IMG/VR virus record: IMGVR_UViG_3300042905_003151
Coordinates: 1 to 22,075 of that record
DNA length: 22,075 nucleotides
DNA from: a virus
Strand: one strand, 5' to 3'
Positions 15,501 through 20,920 of this stretch are shown in pieces (within the stretch, counting starts at the first letter, position 1; each line of letters starts with the position of its first letter). A program made the translations under genes and the position numbers. The notes beneath the pieces were generated by a model. That model was not told where the DNA came from, did no database searches, and was given only the letters and a program-made list of their open reading frames with translations.

Positions 15501-16144
15501 CCAAGTGCCTCTGAAATGCTTGGAAAGTTCTGAGTGAAAATATCACGAATACCATTCGCAATATCTCGGTGTTCTTTTTGTGTATCTTCGAGTGTACGAA
15601 GTTCGAGGTAATGAATCCAAGAACGAATAGAACCTTTCATATACATTGTTGTTTCAGTTGCAAGTGGAAGTACATCACGGGCAACTTCACGAGCGATACC
15701 AGCTTGAATCATCTCATTGTAAAGATTTAGGGATGCTTGAAAGTGACCAGATACAATATCAGATAACTTTACACCACCAACCCATTCAGGATTGTAAGCT
15801 TCCGCAGATGATTGACGATTCTTCTCTGCTTGTTTACGAAGTTCAATATCTTGAACAGATGTTGCTGAAGAATATCGTTGGGAAAATTCTTGGAATGAGA
15901 ATGACTTGTGACGAAGAATTTGTGCAGCAATAGAACGGCGTGTTACAATTTCCACGGTCATATCAACGAACTCAAACGGAGACCAGTGTTTGTGCTTGAT
16001 GAGATAATTGATAAGACGTGGAGCCGTTTCTACATTCATCTGATTAGATGGATTAGATACACGGGCGATATACACCATGAACTCTTCAGGTGTCATCTCT
16101 TTTTCAAGAGAAGGATGTGTGATTGAAACTAATTTAACTGACAT
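15488..16144 (-). CDS. thyX: Flavin-dependent thymidylate synthase ThyX
   Basis: ThyX makes dTMP from dUMP with FAD, NADPH and methylenetetrahydrofolate. Phages carry it to sustain nucleotide supply. From ATG 16144 the protein is 218 residues, the usual size. Marks are HKHWSPFEFVDMTVEI (51-66), RRSIAAQILRHKSFSFQEFS (69-88, the ThyX signature region), QRYS after it, and the C-terminal block MKGSIRSWIHYLELR...TQKEHRDIA (169-197). The signature is normally RHR-x7-S; here it is RHK-x7-S, a conservative change. GAGGATTACA precedes the chosen ATG, better than the longer start at 16174 that lies within the upstream gene. It overlaps that gene by 11 bases and the following gene by 13. The family is certain. 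Confidence 0.95.
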   Translation of the reverse strand: MSVKLVSITHPSLEKEMTPEEFMVYIARVSNPSNQMNVETAPRLINYLIKHKHWSPFEFVDMTVEIVTRRSIAAQILRHKSFSFQEFSQRYSSATSVQDIELRKQAEKNRQSSAEAYNPEWVGGVKLSDIVSGHFQASLNLYNEMIQAGIAREVARDVLPLATETTMYMKGSIRSWIHYLELRTLEDTQKEHRDIANGIRDIFTQNFPSISEALGWGM

Positions 16145-16334
16145 TGTAATCCTCATCTGTTTGTTCCAATTCAAAGTCAGGTTCTTGCTCTAATTCAAAC
16201 TGATTTAAATTGATTTTATTTTGTTTTCGATTCTTTGTTCGGTCATAAGATGGAAGCTTTTTGTCTTTAAACATTTCATAACCATCTTCGAATTTTTCGG
16301 CTTTTGGGCCTCGGTGTCTATAATCTCTTCCCAT
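16134..16334 (-). CDS. Small charged protein upstream of thyX, unknown
   Basis: The 66-residue protein is hydrophilic, with a basic first half (MGRDYRHRGPKAEKFEDGY, later KNRKQNKINLNQ) and an acidic second half (FELEQEPDFELEQTDEDY). It is likely unstructured or folds with a partner. Overlap with thyX by 11 bases supports it as a real gene, but its ribosome-binding site is poor and no family was recognised. Confidence 0.6.
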   Translation of the reverse strand: MGRDYRHRGPKAEKFEDGYEMFKDKKLPSYDRTKNRKQNKINLNQFELEQEPDFELEQTDEDYNVS

Positions 16335-16384
16335 ACGTCATCATAAATGAATAATTGTGAATAAATAAATCTAAGAAATTTTCT

Positions 16385-16744
16385 TCAAATTTCCAAATTA
16401 AATTTTTGCATTTCTTTTTTTATCACCGATAACTTCTCATAATTTTCAGCGTTCAAAAGTCGTTGAGTATATGATGAAAGTATTTTTTGAAAGTTTGGTT
16501 TTCTGATTACAACATCCACAGATGTTCCGTTTTCCACTATTATTGTTGCAACTATTGTTTCCTCAACACCACGATTCAAACAATCCAACATCGCAGTATA
16601 AACCTTATCAGAAAGAACAAAGTTTACCTTATCATTAGACACCCATTCTAACATCTGTGCAGACGTTTTAAAATCAATGTATTCATGATTTTTCCATAAA
16701 GGAATATCATTGTGCTCAATGTTGGAGTAATCGCTTTTTGACAT
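16385..16744 (-). CDS. Small protein of unknown function
   Basis: The 119-residue protein looks like a compact alpha/beta domain (VNFVLSDKVYTAMLDCLNRG, then ETIVATIIVENGTSVDVVIR) with a C-terminal helix (LLNAENYEKLSVIKKEMQKF). No family was recognised. It overlaps the preceding gene by 29 bases and has no clear Shine-Dalgarno sequence, so translation probably depends on the upstream frame. After the stop, a short AT-only palindrome could pause transcription but is too weak to call a terminator. Confidence 0.65.
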   Translation of the reverse strand: MSKSDYSNIEHNDIPLWKNHEYIDFKTSAQMLEWVSNDKVNFVLSDKVYTAMLDCLNRGVEETIVATIIVENGTSVDVVIRKPNFQKILSSYTQRLLNAENYEKLSVIKKEMQKFNLEI

Positions 16745-17036
16745 AGTAGGAAATTGTTTCGTAGTAATCTTTTTTGGATGGTTCTTTTTTTATTGCACTC
16801 TTCATGTAATTGTCAATCATATCTTCCGTCAAATTATTTTGTTTAGTTAAGTGATGTTCTTCTATAATTCGTTCGGTTTCTGTGATTGCATCATTCAGGT
16901 GAAATTCATCATAGTCAGAGTATTCTATATTGAAATCTCTCAATATTTCTTCAAGGTTGAATAACCATTCTATATAGTTACTTCTTTCTTCCACCCTTCT
17001 TTTTAATCTTTTGAAGTTTAATATTTGTAATATCAC
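16716..17036 (-). CDS. Helical protein with GTG start, unknown
   Basis: The 106-residue frame starts at GTG 17036, inside the 3' end of the preceding gene (59-base overlap). The first residues (MILQILNFKRLKRR) come from the overlapped, AT-rich segment, so a later in-frame start such as the GTG within RRVEER is possible. The body is acidic and helical (NYIEWLFNLEEILRDFNIEYSDYDEF, read in two halves) and ends with SYYVKKRLLQH. The frame is open and the codons look like those of the neighbours, so I believe it is a gene. The exact start is unsure and the family unknown. Confidence 0.6.
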   Translation of the reverse strand: MILQILNFKRLKRRVEERSNYIEWLFNLEEILRDFNIEYSDYDEFHLNDAITETERIIEEHHLTKQNNLTEDMIDNYMKSAIKKEPSKKDYYETISYYVKKRLLQH

Positions 17037-17469
17037 CTTCTTCAGTAATAATTACTTTGTGGTCTGCCGAATAAAGTAGGTCGGAAATCCAAGTGATGAA
17101 TTTTTCTATCTCTGGATTAAGATTAAGACCCATGAAACCAAAGTTTAACATTTCATTGTGATTGAACCCTGGTTTCTTACCAGGAAAAATATTTGGGTCA
17201 AGTGGGAAATCTCTACCAGAATCTTCTTCATCTTTTTTAAGAGAATCAAAAAACGGGTCATCCGATTCTTCTTGTTCTTTATTTTTATCTTTGAATTTAT
17301 CTTTTATTTTGCTCAAAATATCTTGAACAGTGTGTGCATCATAATTTGCGTTTAGGGTATCTAAAAACTTTTTTTGTTCTCGCTTAGACATCGTTTCATC
17401 TTTATTACTACCAGTATCAATTCCATAGTAATTCAGCATAGATTTCATTTGTCTTTCACGTTTTGTCAT
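16978..17469 (-). CDS. Hydrophilic protein of unknown function
   Basis: The 163-residue protein has a basic helical N-terminus (MTKRERQMKSMLNYYGID), a lysine/glutamate-rich middle (KDKFKDKNKEQEESDDPFFDSL) and a more ordered C-terminal part (LNPEIEKFITWISDLLYSAD, HKVIITEEGDITNIKLQKI) ending in a basic tail. No family was recognised. It overlaps the upstream membrane-protein gene by four bases (ATGA) and the downstream gene by 59. Confidence 0.7.
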   Translation of the reverse strand: MTKRERQMKSMLNYYGIDTGSNKDETMSKREQKKFLDTLNANYDAHTVQDILSKIKDKFKDKNKEQEESDDPFFDSLKKDEEDSGRDFPLDPNIFPGKKPGFNHNEMLNFGFMGLNLNPEIEKFITWISDLLYSADHKVIITEEGDITNIKLQKIKKKGGRKK

Positions 17470-17711
17470 ACTACGTCTTTCTTTTTTAGTGTATTTAAGA
17501 CATCACCATATTCATAGTGACCATCTTGTATTTTCAGTAAAGAGTATTCTTTTAATTCTTTTACAAGCTTTTTATTTCCACAGTATGTTTCCGCCAGTTG
17601 ATTTATAGCTTCTTTGTTTGGACACAGGTTAGTTGTTTGAGGAACAACATCCTCTTTAATTAAAAACCAAGTCATACAAAATCCAATCAGAAACGAAATA
17701 ATAAGTTCCAA
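17466..17711 (-). CDS. Small single-pass membrane protein with TTG start, unknown
   Basis: The 81-residue protein begins with one membrane helix (residues 1-17, MELIISFLIGFCMTWFL), then a soluble part (NLCPNKEAINQLAETYCGNK with two cysteines) and a basic end. The start is TTG at 17711 with GGAG six bases upstream. The next in-frame ATG would remove most of the helix, so TTG is preferred. It is the first gene of a run of overlapping unknowns down to 16385. If the soluble part is periplasmic, the two cysteines could form a disulphide. Confidence 0.65.
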   Translation of the reverse strand: MELIISFLIGFCMTWFLIKEDVVPQTTNLCPNKEAINQLAETYCGNKKLVKELKEYSLLKIQDGHYEYGDVLNTLKKKDVV

Positions 17712-17766
17712 AATTATCTCCGATACTCGTGAACAGAATTACAAATAAATAGTATTTGTATAATAG

Positions 17767-17849
17767 AAAATGGGGCAGAAGAAAAAAACTTTGGTCGGTA
17801 TATTTTGATGATTTAGTCATCACTCTATACAACTTCTTCTACCCCATTT
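17767..17849 (-). terminator. Long branched hairpin after the lysozyme-like gene
   Basis: Arms AAATGGGGTAGAAGAA and TTCTTCTGCCCCATTT (minus strand) pair over 16 positions with one G-U pair and enclose about 50 bases. Inside is a second perfect hairpin, TGATGA-CTAAA-TCATCA. The structure starts six bases after the lysozyme stop and is followed by TTCTATT, a modest U tract. It can end the lysozyme transcript, protect its 3' end, or be part of a small structured RNA. The stem is clear; the function is inferred. In the same gap, ACAAATA-AATAG-TATTTGT (17742-17760) is a second inverted repeat just upstream of the gene starting at 17711. Confidence 0.65.
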
Positions 17850-17854
17850 ATATT

Positions 17855-18343
17855 TTACATCTTTGCTAGATTCCGGTCTTCTAGCTCAATAGAAACTCTC
17901 TTTGAAACTTTGCGCCAATACTTTTTAGTACCACGCTTCATGTGACCGTTTGGGCCACCGTTCCACTTTCGTGCCATGATTTCCATATCATGTTTAGAAA
18001 GCGAGTCTCTGTTAAGGTCAGGATTATAAAATTCCTGATATATCCAAAACATCTCGGCAGACTTTGCCGGACTCTTACGGTCAGCAAGTGTGAATTTCTT
18101 ATCAATTCCTCGAATCTTACAGATTCGATTTACTTCCTTGACCATGACAGGTTTAATTTGGACAATTCCAACAGACCCGTCTCTTGATTTTGCGTTTGCA
18201 TTGCCTTTCGACTCAACCCAAACGATAGATGAATACAATACGTCCTTCATAATCAAACCACGATTAATCGGGGTCATTGCAATCAAGGCAAATGCCGTGA
18301 CTACGAGAAGGGTAATTGTAACCCGTTTCCATTTGTTAGTCAT
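17855..18343 (-). CDS. Lytic-transglycosylase/lysozyme-like protein with signal anchor
   Basis: The 162-residue protein has an N-terminal hydrophobic helix (residues 8-24, VTITLLVVTAFALIAMT) preceded by Lys/Arg, then a single lysozyme-like (SLT) domain. SSIVWVESKGN holds the expected catalytic Glu44, SRDGSVGIVQIKP (53-65) is the usual GxxGlxQi block, and MARKWNGGPNG (123-133) matches the R/YNxG block. This enzyme family cleaves the glycan of peptidoglycan. The helix is rich in Ala, Thr and Val with few very bulky residues, which would allow a signal-anchor-release endolysin; a permanently tethered wall-remodelling enzyme is the alternative. AGAGAG lies upstream of the ATG. The gene is bounded by a structured leader and a strong 3' hairpin, so it is its own unit. 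The domain is fairly sure. Confidence 0.82.
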   Translation of the reverse strand: MTNKWKRVTITLLVVTAFALIAMTPINRGLIMKDVLYSSIVWVESKGNANAKSRDGSVGIVQIKPVMVKEVNRICKIRGIDKKFTLADRKSPAKSAEMFWIYQEFYNPDLNRDSLSKHDMEIMARKWNGGPNGHMKRGTKKYWRKVSKRVSIELEDRNLAKM

Positions 18344-18381
18344 ATCAACTCTCTCTTTTGTGGATAATTGTTTTCATTCTT

Positions 18382-18414
18382 TATGTCACAAGGACATAGG
18401 TGTTACTACAACAC
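18382..18414 (-). other. Two adjacent hairpins in the lysozyme-gene leader
   Basis: TATGTC-cttgt-GACATA (18382-18398) and GTGTT-gtagt-AACAC (18400-18414) stand side by side in the 152-base gap before the lysozyme-like gene. Both loops are five bases. They would lie about 40-70 bases before the ATG in the mRNA. They could control expression, or form binding sites for a regulator at DNA level. Stems are short (6 and 5 pairs), so this is only a candidate. Confidence 0.4.
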
Positions 18415-18495
18415 TTATACCGACCAAGTATAAATATCAGTTGTTTTTTGTTATTACAATAATAAGAAATTTTTGGGACATTTCCAAATGATTTT

Positions 18496-18759
18496 TTAAC
18501 CGAGACCGCCGTTGTCCCCAAGTTCAAATTCAGTTCCCGTGTAATCAACACGGGATTCAGTTGGGACAAGTTCAACGTCCCTATACTCGGCATCTCTTGC
18601 TCTTATACAGCAAAACCATTTTCCATCTTTGTCACGAAGTAAAGAATCGGTTCCAAGATTGTTGTGTATTGTAGTTGCAGTTTCTTCAGAGGTTGTGTTG
18701 TTCAAAACTCTCTTTACAAGATATACATTATCTTCTATTCTAATAATGTTATTTATCAT
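18496..18759 (-). CDS. Small protein of unknown function, first gene behind a host-type promoter
   Basis: The 87-residue protein has a short beta-like N-terminus (IIRIEDNVYLVKRVLNN), a helix, then KDGKWFCCIRARDAEYRDVELV and an acidic, glycine-rich end (GTEFELGDNGGLG). Two adjacent cysteines are present. No family was recognised. The start at 18759 has GAGG eight bases upstream. It is preceded by a roughly 110-base AT-only leader and a good Bacteroidota-type promoter, which suggests early expression. Confidence 0.7.
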   Translation of the reverse strand: MINNIIRIEDNVYLVKRVLNNTTSEETATTIHNNLGTDSLLRDKDGKWFCCIRARDAEYRDVELVPTESRVDYTGTEFELGDNGGLG

Positions 18760-18801
18760 TACTATAACCTCTATATTATATACTACTATATACTATTACT
18801 T

Positions 18802-18832
18802 CTATTATACTATAATAACTATATTATAATAG
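18802..18832 (-). other. AT-only inverted repeat in mRNA leader
   Basis: CTATTATA and TATAATAG form a perfect 8-base inverted repeat with a 15-base loop, within a 70-base stretch that is almost pure A/T and full of TATAG/TAATAG words. It lies between the promoter at 18874-18904 and the ATG at 18759, so it would be in the 5' leader. It could stabilise the mRNA 5' end or bind a protein. Confidence 0.4.
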
Positions 18833-18846
18833 TATCTTTTTTTTAA

Positions 18847-18872
18847 GTGTTCACTCTTTTCCCGTGTTCACT
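18847..18872 (-). promoter_or_regulatory. Directly repeated 9-mer AGTGAACAC, candidate operator
   Basis: Two exact copies of AGTGAACAC (18847-18855 and 18864-18872) are separated by eight bases, giving a 17-base period, about one and two thirds helical turns. They begin directly downstream of the -7 box of the promoter at 18874-18904, overlapping the likely transcription start. This placement is typical of a repressor site. No repressor gene is evident in the window. Confidence 0.5.
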
Positions 18873-18873
18873 G

Positions 18874-18904
18874 TAAAGATACAAAATAAATCAATACGAG
18901 TCAA
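18874..18904 (-). promoter_or_regulatory. Bacteroidota-type promoter TTG-N20-TATCTTTA
   Basis: On the minus strand, TTG (18902-18904) is followed after 20 bases by TATCTTTA (18874-18881). This matches the Bacteroidota primary-sigma consensus TTTG-N19-21-TAnnTTTG at all but two consensus bases (the first T of the -33 box and the last base of the -7 box). It lies immediately after the stop of the septoil-knot gene and would drive the gene starting at 18759. Confidence 0.65.
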
Positions 18905-18911
18905 GTGTTTT

Positions 18912-19220
18912 CTATCTAACATTCAGAATATTTTTCAGACTGTGATTTTTCTTCCATCCAGCTTGATATTTTGAATCAGTAAAATATACAATCAAATCAG
19001 ATTGATATTTTGATTTTACATATCTCACAGTAAAATTAGATGTAGGTTTTGAAACTGTTTCAGTCCACAATTCCTCTTTATCTTTTGATTCATATCTATT
19101 GTCAGTTTTCCAAACCCATAAGTCTGCCTCATATCTGTTTTTGGTGACAAAGACTCTATAATCACAGGTTTGATTTGGTGATATAAACACCGTTGATAAA
19201 ATCATCAAAATAGACATCAT
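18912..19220 (-). CDS. Exported protein with predicted 7(1) septoil-knot (DUF6150-like) domain
   Basis: From ATG 19220 (GAGG five bases upstream) the protein is 102 residues. A hydrophobic leader (MMSILMILSTVFISP) is followed by a cysteine at 19. The mature part repeats a short beta pattern: YRVFVTKNRYEADLWVWKTD-NRYES, then after a charged insert TVRYVKSKYQSDLIVYFTDSKYQAGW. This repeated V-x-V/xVxxx(K/R)Y(E/Q)(A/S)D pattern is what I know from the family annotated as 7(1) septoil knot or DUF6150 proteins, small domains predicted by structure modelling to be among the most deeply knotted proteins. The gene is frequent in Bacteroidota. Its function is unknown. Here it follows a 187-base gap and precedes a promoter. 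The family call rests on pattern memory, so it is moderately sure. Confidence 0.68.
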   Translation of the reverse strand: MMSILMILSTVFISPNQTCDYRVFVTKNRYEADLWVWKTDNRYESKDKEELWTETVSKPTSNFTVRYVKSKYQSDLIVYFTDSKYQAGWKKNHSLKNILNVR

Positions 19221-19274
19221 AAACACCTCGTTTTTGACCGTTTCCGTCGTCTTGTTGACGTTTTTATACCATTA

Positions 19275-19330
19275 CCCATACCTAACTATACCCCAACCAA
19301 TAAAAACCCCTTAAAAACGATTTAAACCCC
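19275..19330 (-). other. G-run cluster upstream of the knot protein gene
   Basis: The 187-base gap at 19221-19407 holds a terminator (19345-19380) and, nearer the gene, four G-runs on the transcribed strand: GGGG at 19327-19330, 19307-19310 and 19291-19294, and GGG at 19275-19277. They are spaced 20, 16 and 16 bases apart, embedded in T/A-rich DNA. Part of the stretch repeats TATACC/ATACC words. It stands out sharply from the otherwise G-poor surroundings. It may be a protein-binding array or a loose G-quadruplex; I find no clear promoter there. Confidence 0.4.
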
Positions 19331-19344
19331 ATAGTTAAGTCCTT

Positions 19345-19380
19345 AAAAATAAAGGACTTACGAAATCACCGTAAGTCCTT
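19345..19380 (-). terminator. Rho-independent terminator with a third, competing arm
   Basis: On the minus strand AAGGACTTAC-GGTGATTTC-GTAAGTCCTT is a perfect 10-pair hairpin followed by TATTTTT. It lies 27 bases after the stop of the acidic-protein gene (19408) and ends the transcript that begins near 20914. A third copy of the arm follows at 19336-19344, so the middle arm can pair with either neighbour. Confidence 0.88.
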
Positions 19381-19407
19381 ATAAATCAACTACTTATGAA
19401 GATTCTA

Positions 19408-19827
19408 CTAATCTCCGTTCCTCATCAGTACATCAGGACGTGCCACGATTTCAATGTTACCGTCACCATCATCGAATAGTATATTCTCCGTGTCCCATGA
19501 GACAACGAATTCTGGTGTCAAACATCCATACCGTTGGTAGTATGATTCGTATTCATCGAATGATTCGTAAATATCAAATGAATCATCGAAAACAGGAATA
19601 CCGTTTGATTCATCAATCAGTGCAGATTCCATCTGACCAAATGTTACGAAATATTCCGATTGTTCTTCATCCGATTTAATATTATCGAAAACCCAATTTA
19701 GGATTTCTTCTCGTGTTGATTCAACATTAGTATATGAATCTTGCAATTGTTCGAGAGTTTGTGTATTCAAACATTGTTCCCATTCGGAACTGTATGAATC
19801 CAACATCTTATTAAAATCATTGTTCAT
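19408..19827 (-). CDS. Very acidic small protein, unknown
   Basis: From ATG 19827 the protein is 139 residues. This start overlaps the stop of the preceding gene by 11 bases; the longer start at 19884 lies deep inside that gene and is less likely. By my count it has about 33 Asp/Glu against 6 Lys/Arg, a net charge near -27. The predicted secondary structure is helices at the N-terminus (FNKMLDSYSSEWEQCL, REEILNWVFDNIK) and a more beta-like end (EFVVSWDTENILFDDGDGNIEIVA). Such charge occurs in phage DNA-mimic proteins (Ocr, ArdA types), but no family match is recognised. It is the last gene before a strong terminator. Confidence 0.75.
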   Translation of the reverse strand: MNNDFNKMLDSYSSEWEQCLNTQTLEQLQDSYTNVESTREEILNWVFDNIKSDEEQSEYFVTFGQMESALIDESNGIPVFDDSFDIYESFDEYESYYQRYGCLTPEFVVSWDTENILFDDGDGNIEIVARPDVLMRNGD

Positions 19828-20023
19828 TGATATAATCCACGATTTTTGATTCTGAAATGGTCTTGACCTCAAATGGGTCAACACACGTTGATAGATACTT
19901 GTTCACTTGAACTTCTGCATCGGTAACAGATACCGCGTTTACCATATAGGTTCGACCTTGCTTCTTCACCTTACCGTTATCGTGGGTGATTTCAAATTGA
20001 ACCTTTGCCAGATAGAAAGCCAT
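19817..20023 (-). CDS. DUF4494-like small protein
   Basis: The 68-residue protein reads AFYLAKVQFEITHDNGKVKK at the start, then YMVNAVSVTDAEVQVNKYL and FEVKTISESKIVDYI. This matches the pattern I recall for DUF4494, a short family common in Bacteroidota and their phages (W/FY-x-AKV, then a VdAvSfTEAE-type segment, then K-x-I-x-x-SKI). Its function is unknown. AAGGA lies upstream of the ATG, and its 3' end overlaps the acidic-protein gene by 11 bases. The match supports the host assignment. Fairly sure. Confidence 0.72.
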   Translation of the reverse strand: MAFYLAKVQFEITHDNGKVKKQGRTYMVNAVSVTDAEVQVNKYLSTCVDPFEVKTISESKIVDYINEQ

Positions 20024-20025
20024 GA

Positions 20026-20283
20026 TTAATCCTTCTTTTTGAGATAAATGTTTGTTAAATACTTTGAGTTTATTTGATTTGTTCCAATAAGAGAATGAAG
20101 TGGAAAATATCCTTTCGGTGTACCGACCATATCATTCTTCGTGCCAATATACAAAATTCCGTTGTCTTCTACAAGGTATGTTGGTATAAAATTTATTTGT
20201 AAGTCATTATAGTCATCGTTATACCTTGCAAATGTCTTCTGTCCTATAACGAAATCTTTACTCTTGGAATGTTGCATAGTCAT
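20026..20283 (-). CDS. Small protein of unknown function
   Basis: The 85-residue protein, taken from ATG 20283, overlaps the previous stop by 26 bases. A second ATG two codons later is an equally good start, and the frame is open further upstream to 20379, but that part is the shadow of the preceding gene. It looks like a small beta-rich domain (DLQINFIPTYLVEDNGILYIG, read as two strands) with a basic C-terminus (YLTNIYLKKKD). No family was recognised. Confidence 0.65.
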   Translation of the reverse strand: MTMQHSKSKDFVIGQKTFARYNDDYNDLQINFIPTYLVEDNGILYIGTKNDMVGTPKGYFPLHSLIGTNQINSKYLTNIYLKKKD

Positions 20284-20617
20284 TGAACTTCGATGAATAA
20301 ATTGGTTCACACGCCATGTAGACAGACCACAGTTGTTCGATATAAAACTCATTTGCGTTATATGGAATATAGTCTTCATTATTCATCGGATTTTCAGGGT
20401 CAATCATCAGAAGATAAACATCTCGACCCTTCGTCTCCAGTCCGTGAACTTCCATACCTTCAATATCCACCACTGGATTTGTGTAACCATCTTCGCCAAA
20501 GAAATAATATTCTCCACCCTGTTTATTCACCAACGTGGTAAGACGAATGATGATTTGTTGCTTCAACGTTGCTGGTGTGACAACGATTGCACTTTCGTGA
20601 TTGCGAGAAATACTCAT
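20258..20617 (-). CDS. Small protein of unknown function
   Basis: The 119-residue protein starts at an ATGA overlap with the gene before it, GGAG seven bases upstream. It begins with a helix (TLKQQIIIRLTTLVNKQGG), continues with beta-like segments (YYFFGEDGYTNPVVDIEGM, DVYLLMIDPENP) and ends acidic. The middle region reads like a small folded domain, but I do not recognise it. Part of the polycistron beginning near 20914. Confidence 0.72.
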   Translation of the reverse strand: MSISRNHESAIVVTPATLKQQIIIRLTTLVNKQGGEYYFFGEDGYTNPVVDIEGMEVHGLETKGRDVYLLMIDPENPMNNEDYIPYNANEFYIEQLWSVYMACEPIYSSKFNDYATFQE

Positions 20618-20886
20618 CGAGAAACTCCGATAAAAATATTGTAAAAGAAAAAGAAAAATGGAATCATTACAAGAGTGAAGACGAACATATTTTTAAACAT
20701 TTGCTTCTTTTGTTCGAGCGATGTAATCTTGTTGTGGAGGGCAAGAGAATTACAAATCTCATCCTTTGTAATTGACTTACCGAACGTCGTGTAAGCATTT
20801 GGGTCAGCGAAAAATACCTTGTGGATATTTTCATTAGTCGGTGTCCGTGACCAATTGAATGGTTCTACTTTTCGGACTTTCTTCAT
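20614..20886 (-). CDS. Small protein with C-terminal membrane helix, unknown
   Basis: The 90-residue protein has a soluble N-terminal part (FNWSRTPTNENIHKVFFADP) and helix (NKITSLEQKKQMFKNMF), and ends with one very hydrophobic helix rich in Phe (residues about 66-86, MFVFTLVMIPFFFFFYNIF). Tail anchoring with the soluble part in the cytoplasm is likely. AAAGG stands before the ATG. It is the first gene behind the perfect promoter at 20921-20951. Candidate roles include superinfection exclusion or lysis control; neither is shown. Confidence 0.72.
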   Translation of the reverse strand: MKKVRKVEPFNWSRTPTNENIHKVFFADPNAYTTFGKSITKDEICNSLALHNKITSLEQKKQMFKNMFVFTLVMIPFFFFFYNIFIGVSR

Positions 20887-20920
20887 TGTGTTACCTTTGA
20901 GGTGGTTGATTGATGTAATA

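Noticed and set aside
16335-16384. Short AT palindrome as terminator after 16385-16744 and before thyX genes
   Set aside because: The stem AAGAAA/TTTCTT has no GC pairs and no clear T-run, so it is too weak to call.
18381-18593. Open frame overlapping the small protein gene at 18496 on the same strand
   Set aside because: It has no recognisable domain, runs across a leader region and overlaps a better-supported gene with a good ribosome-binding site.
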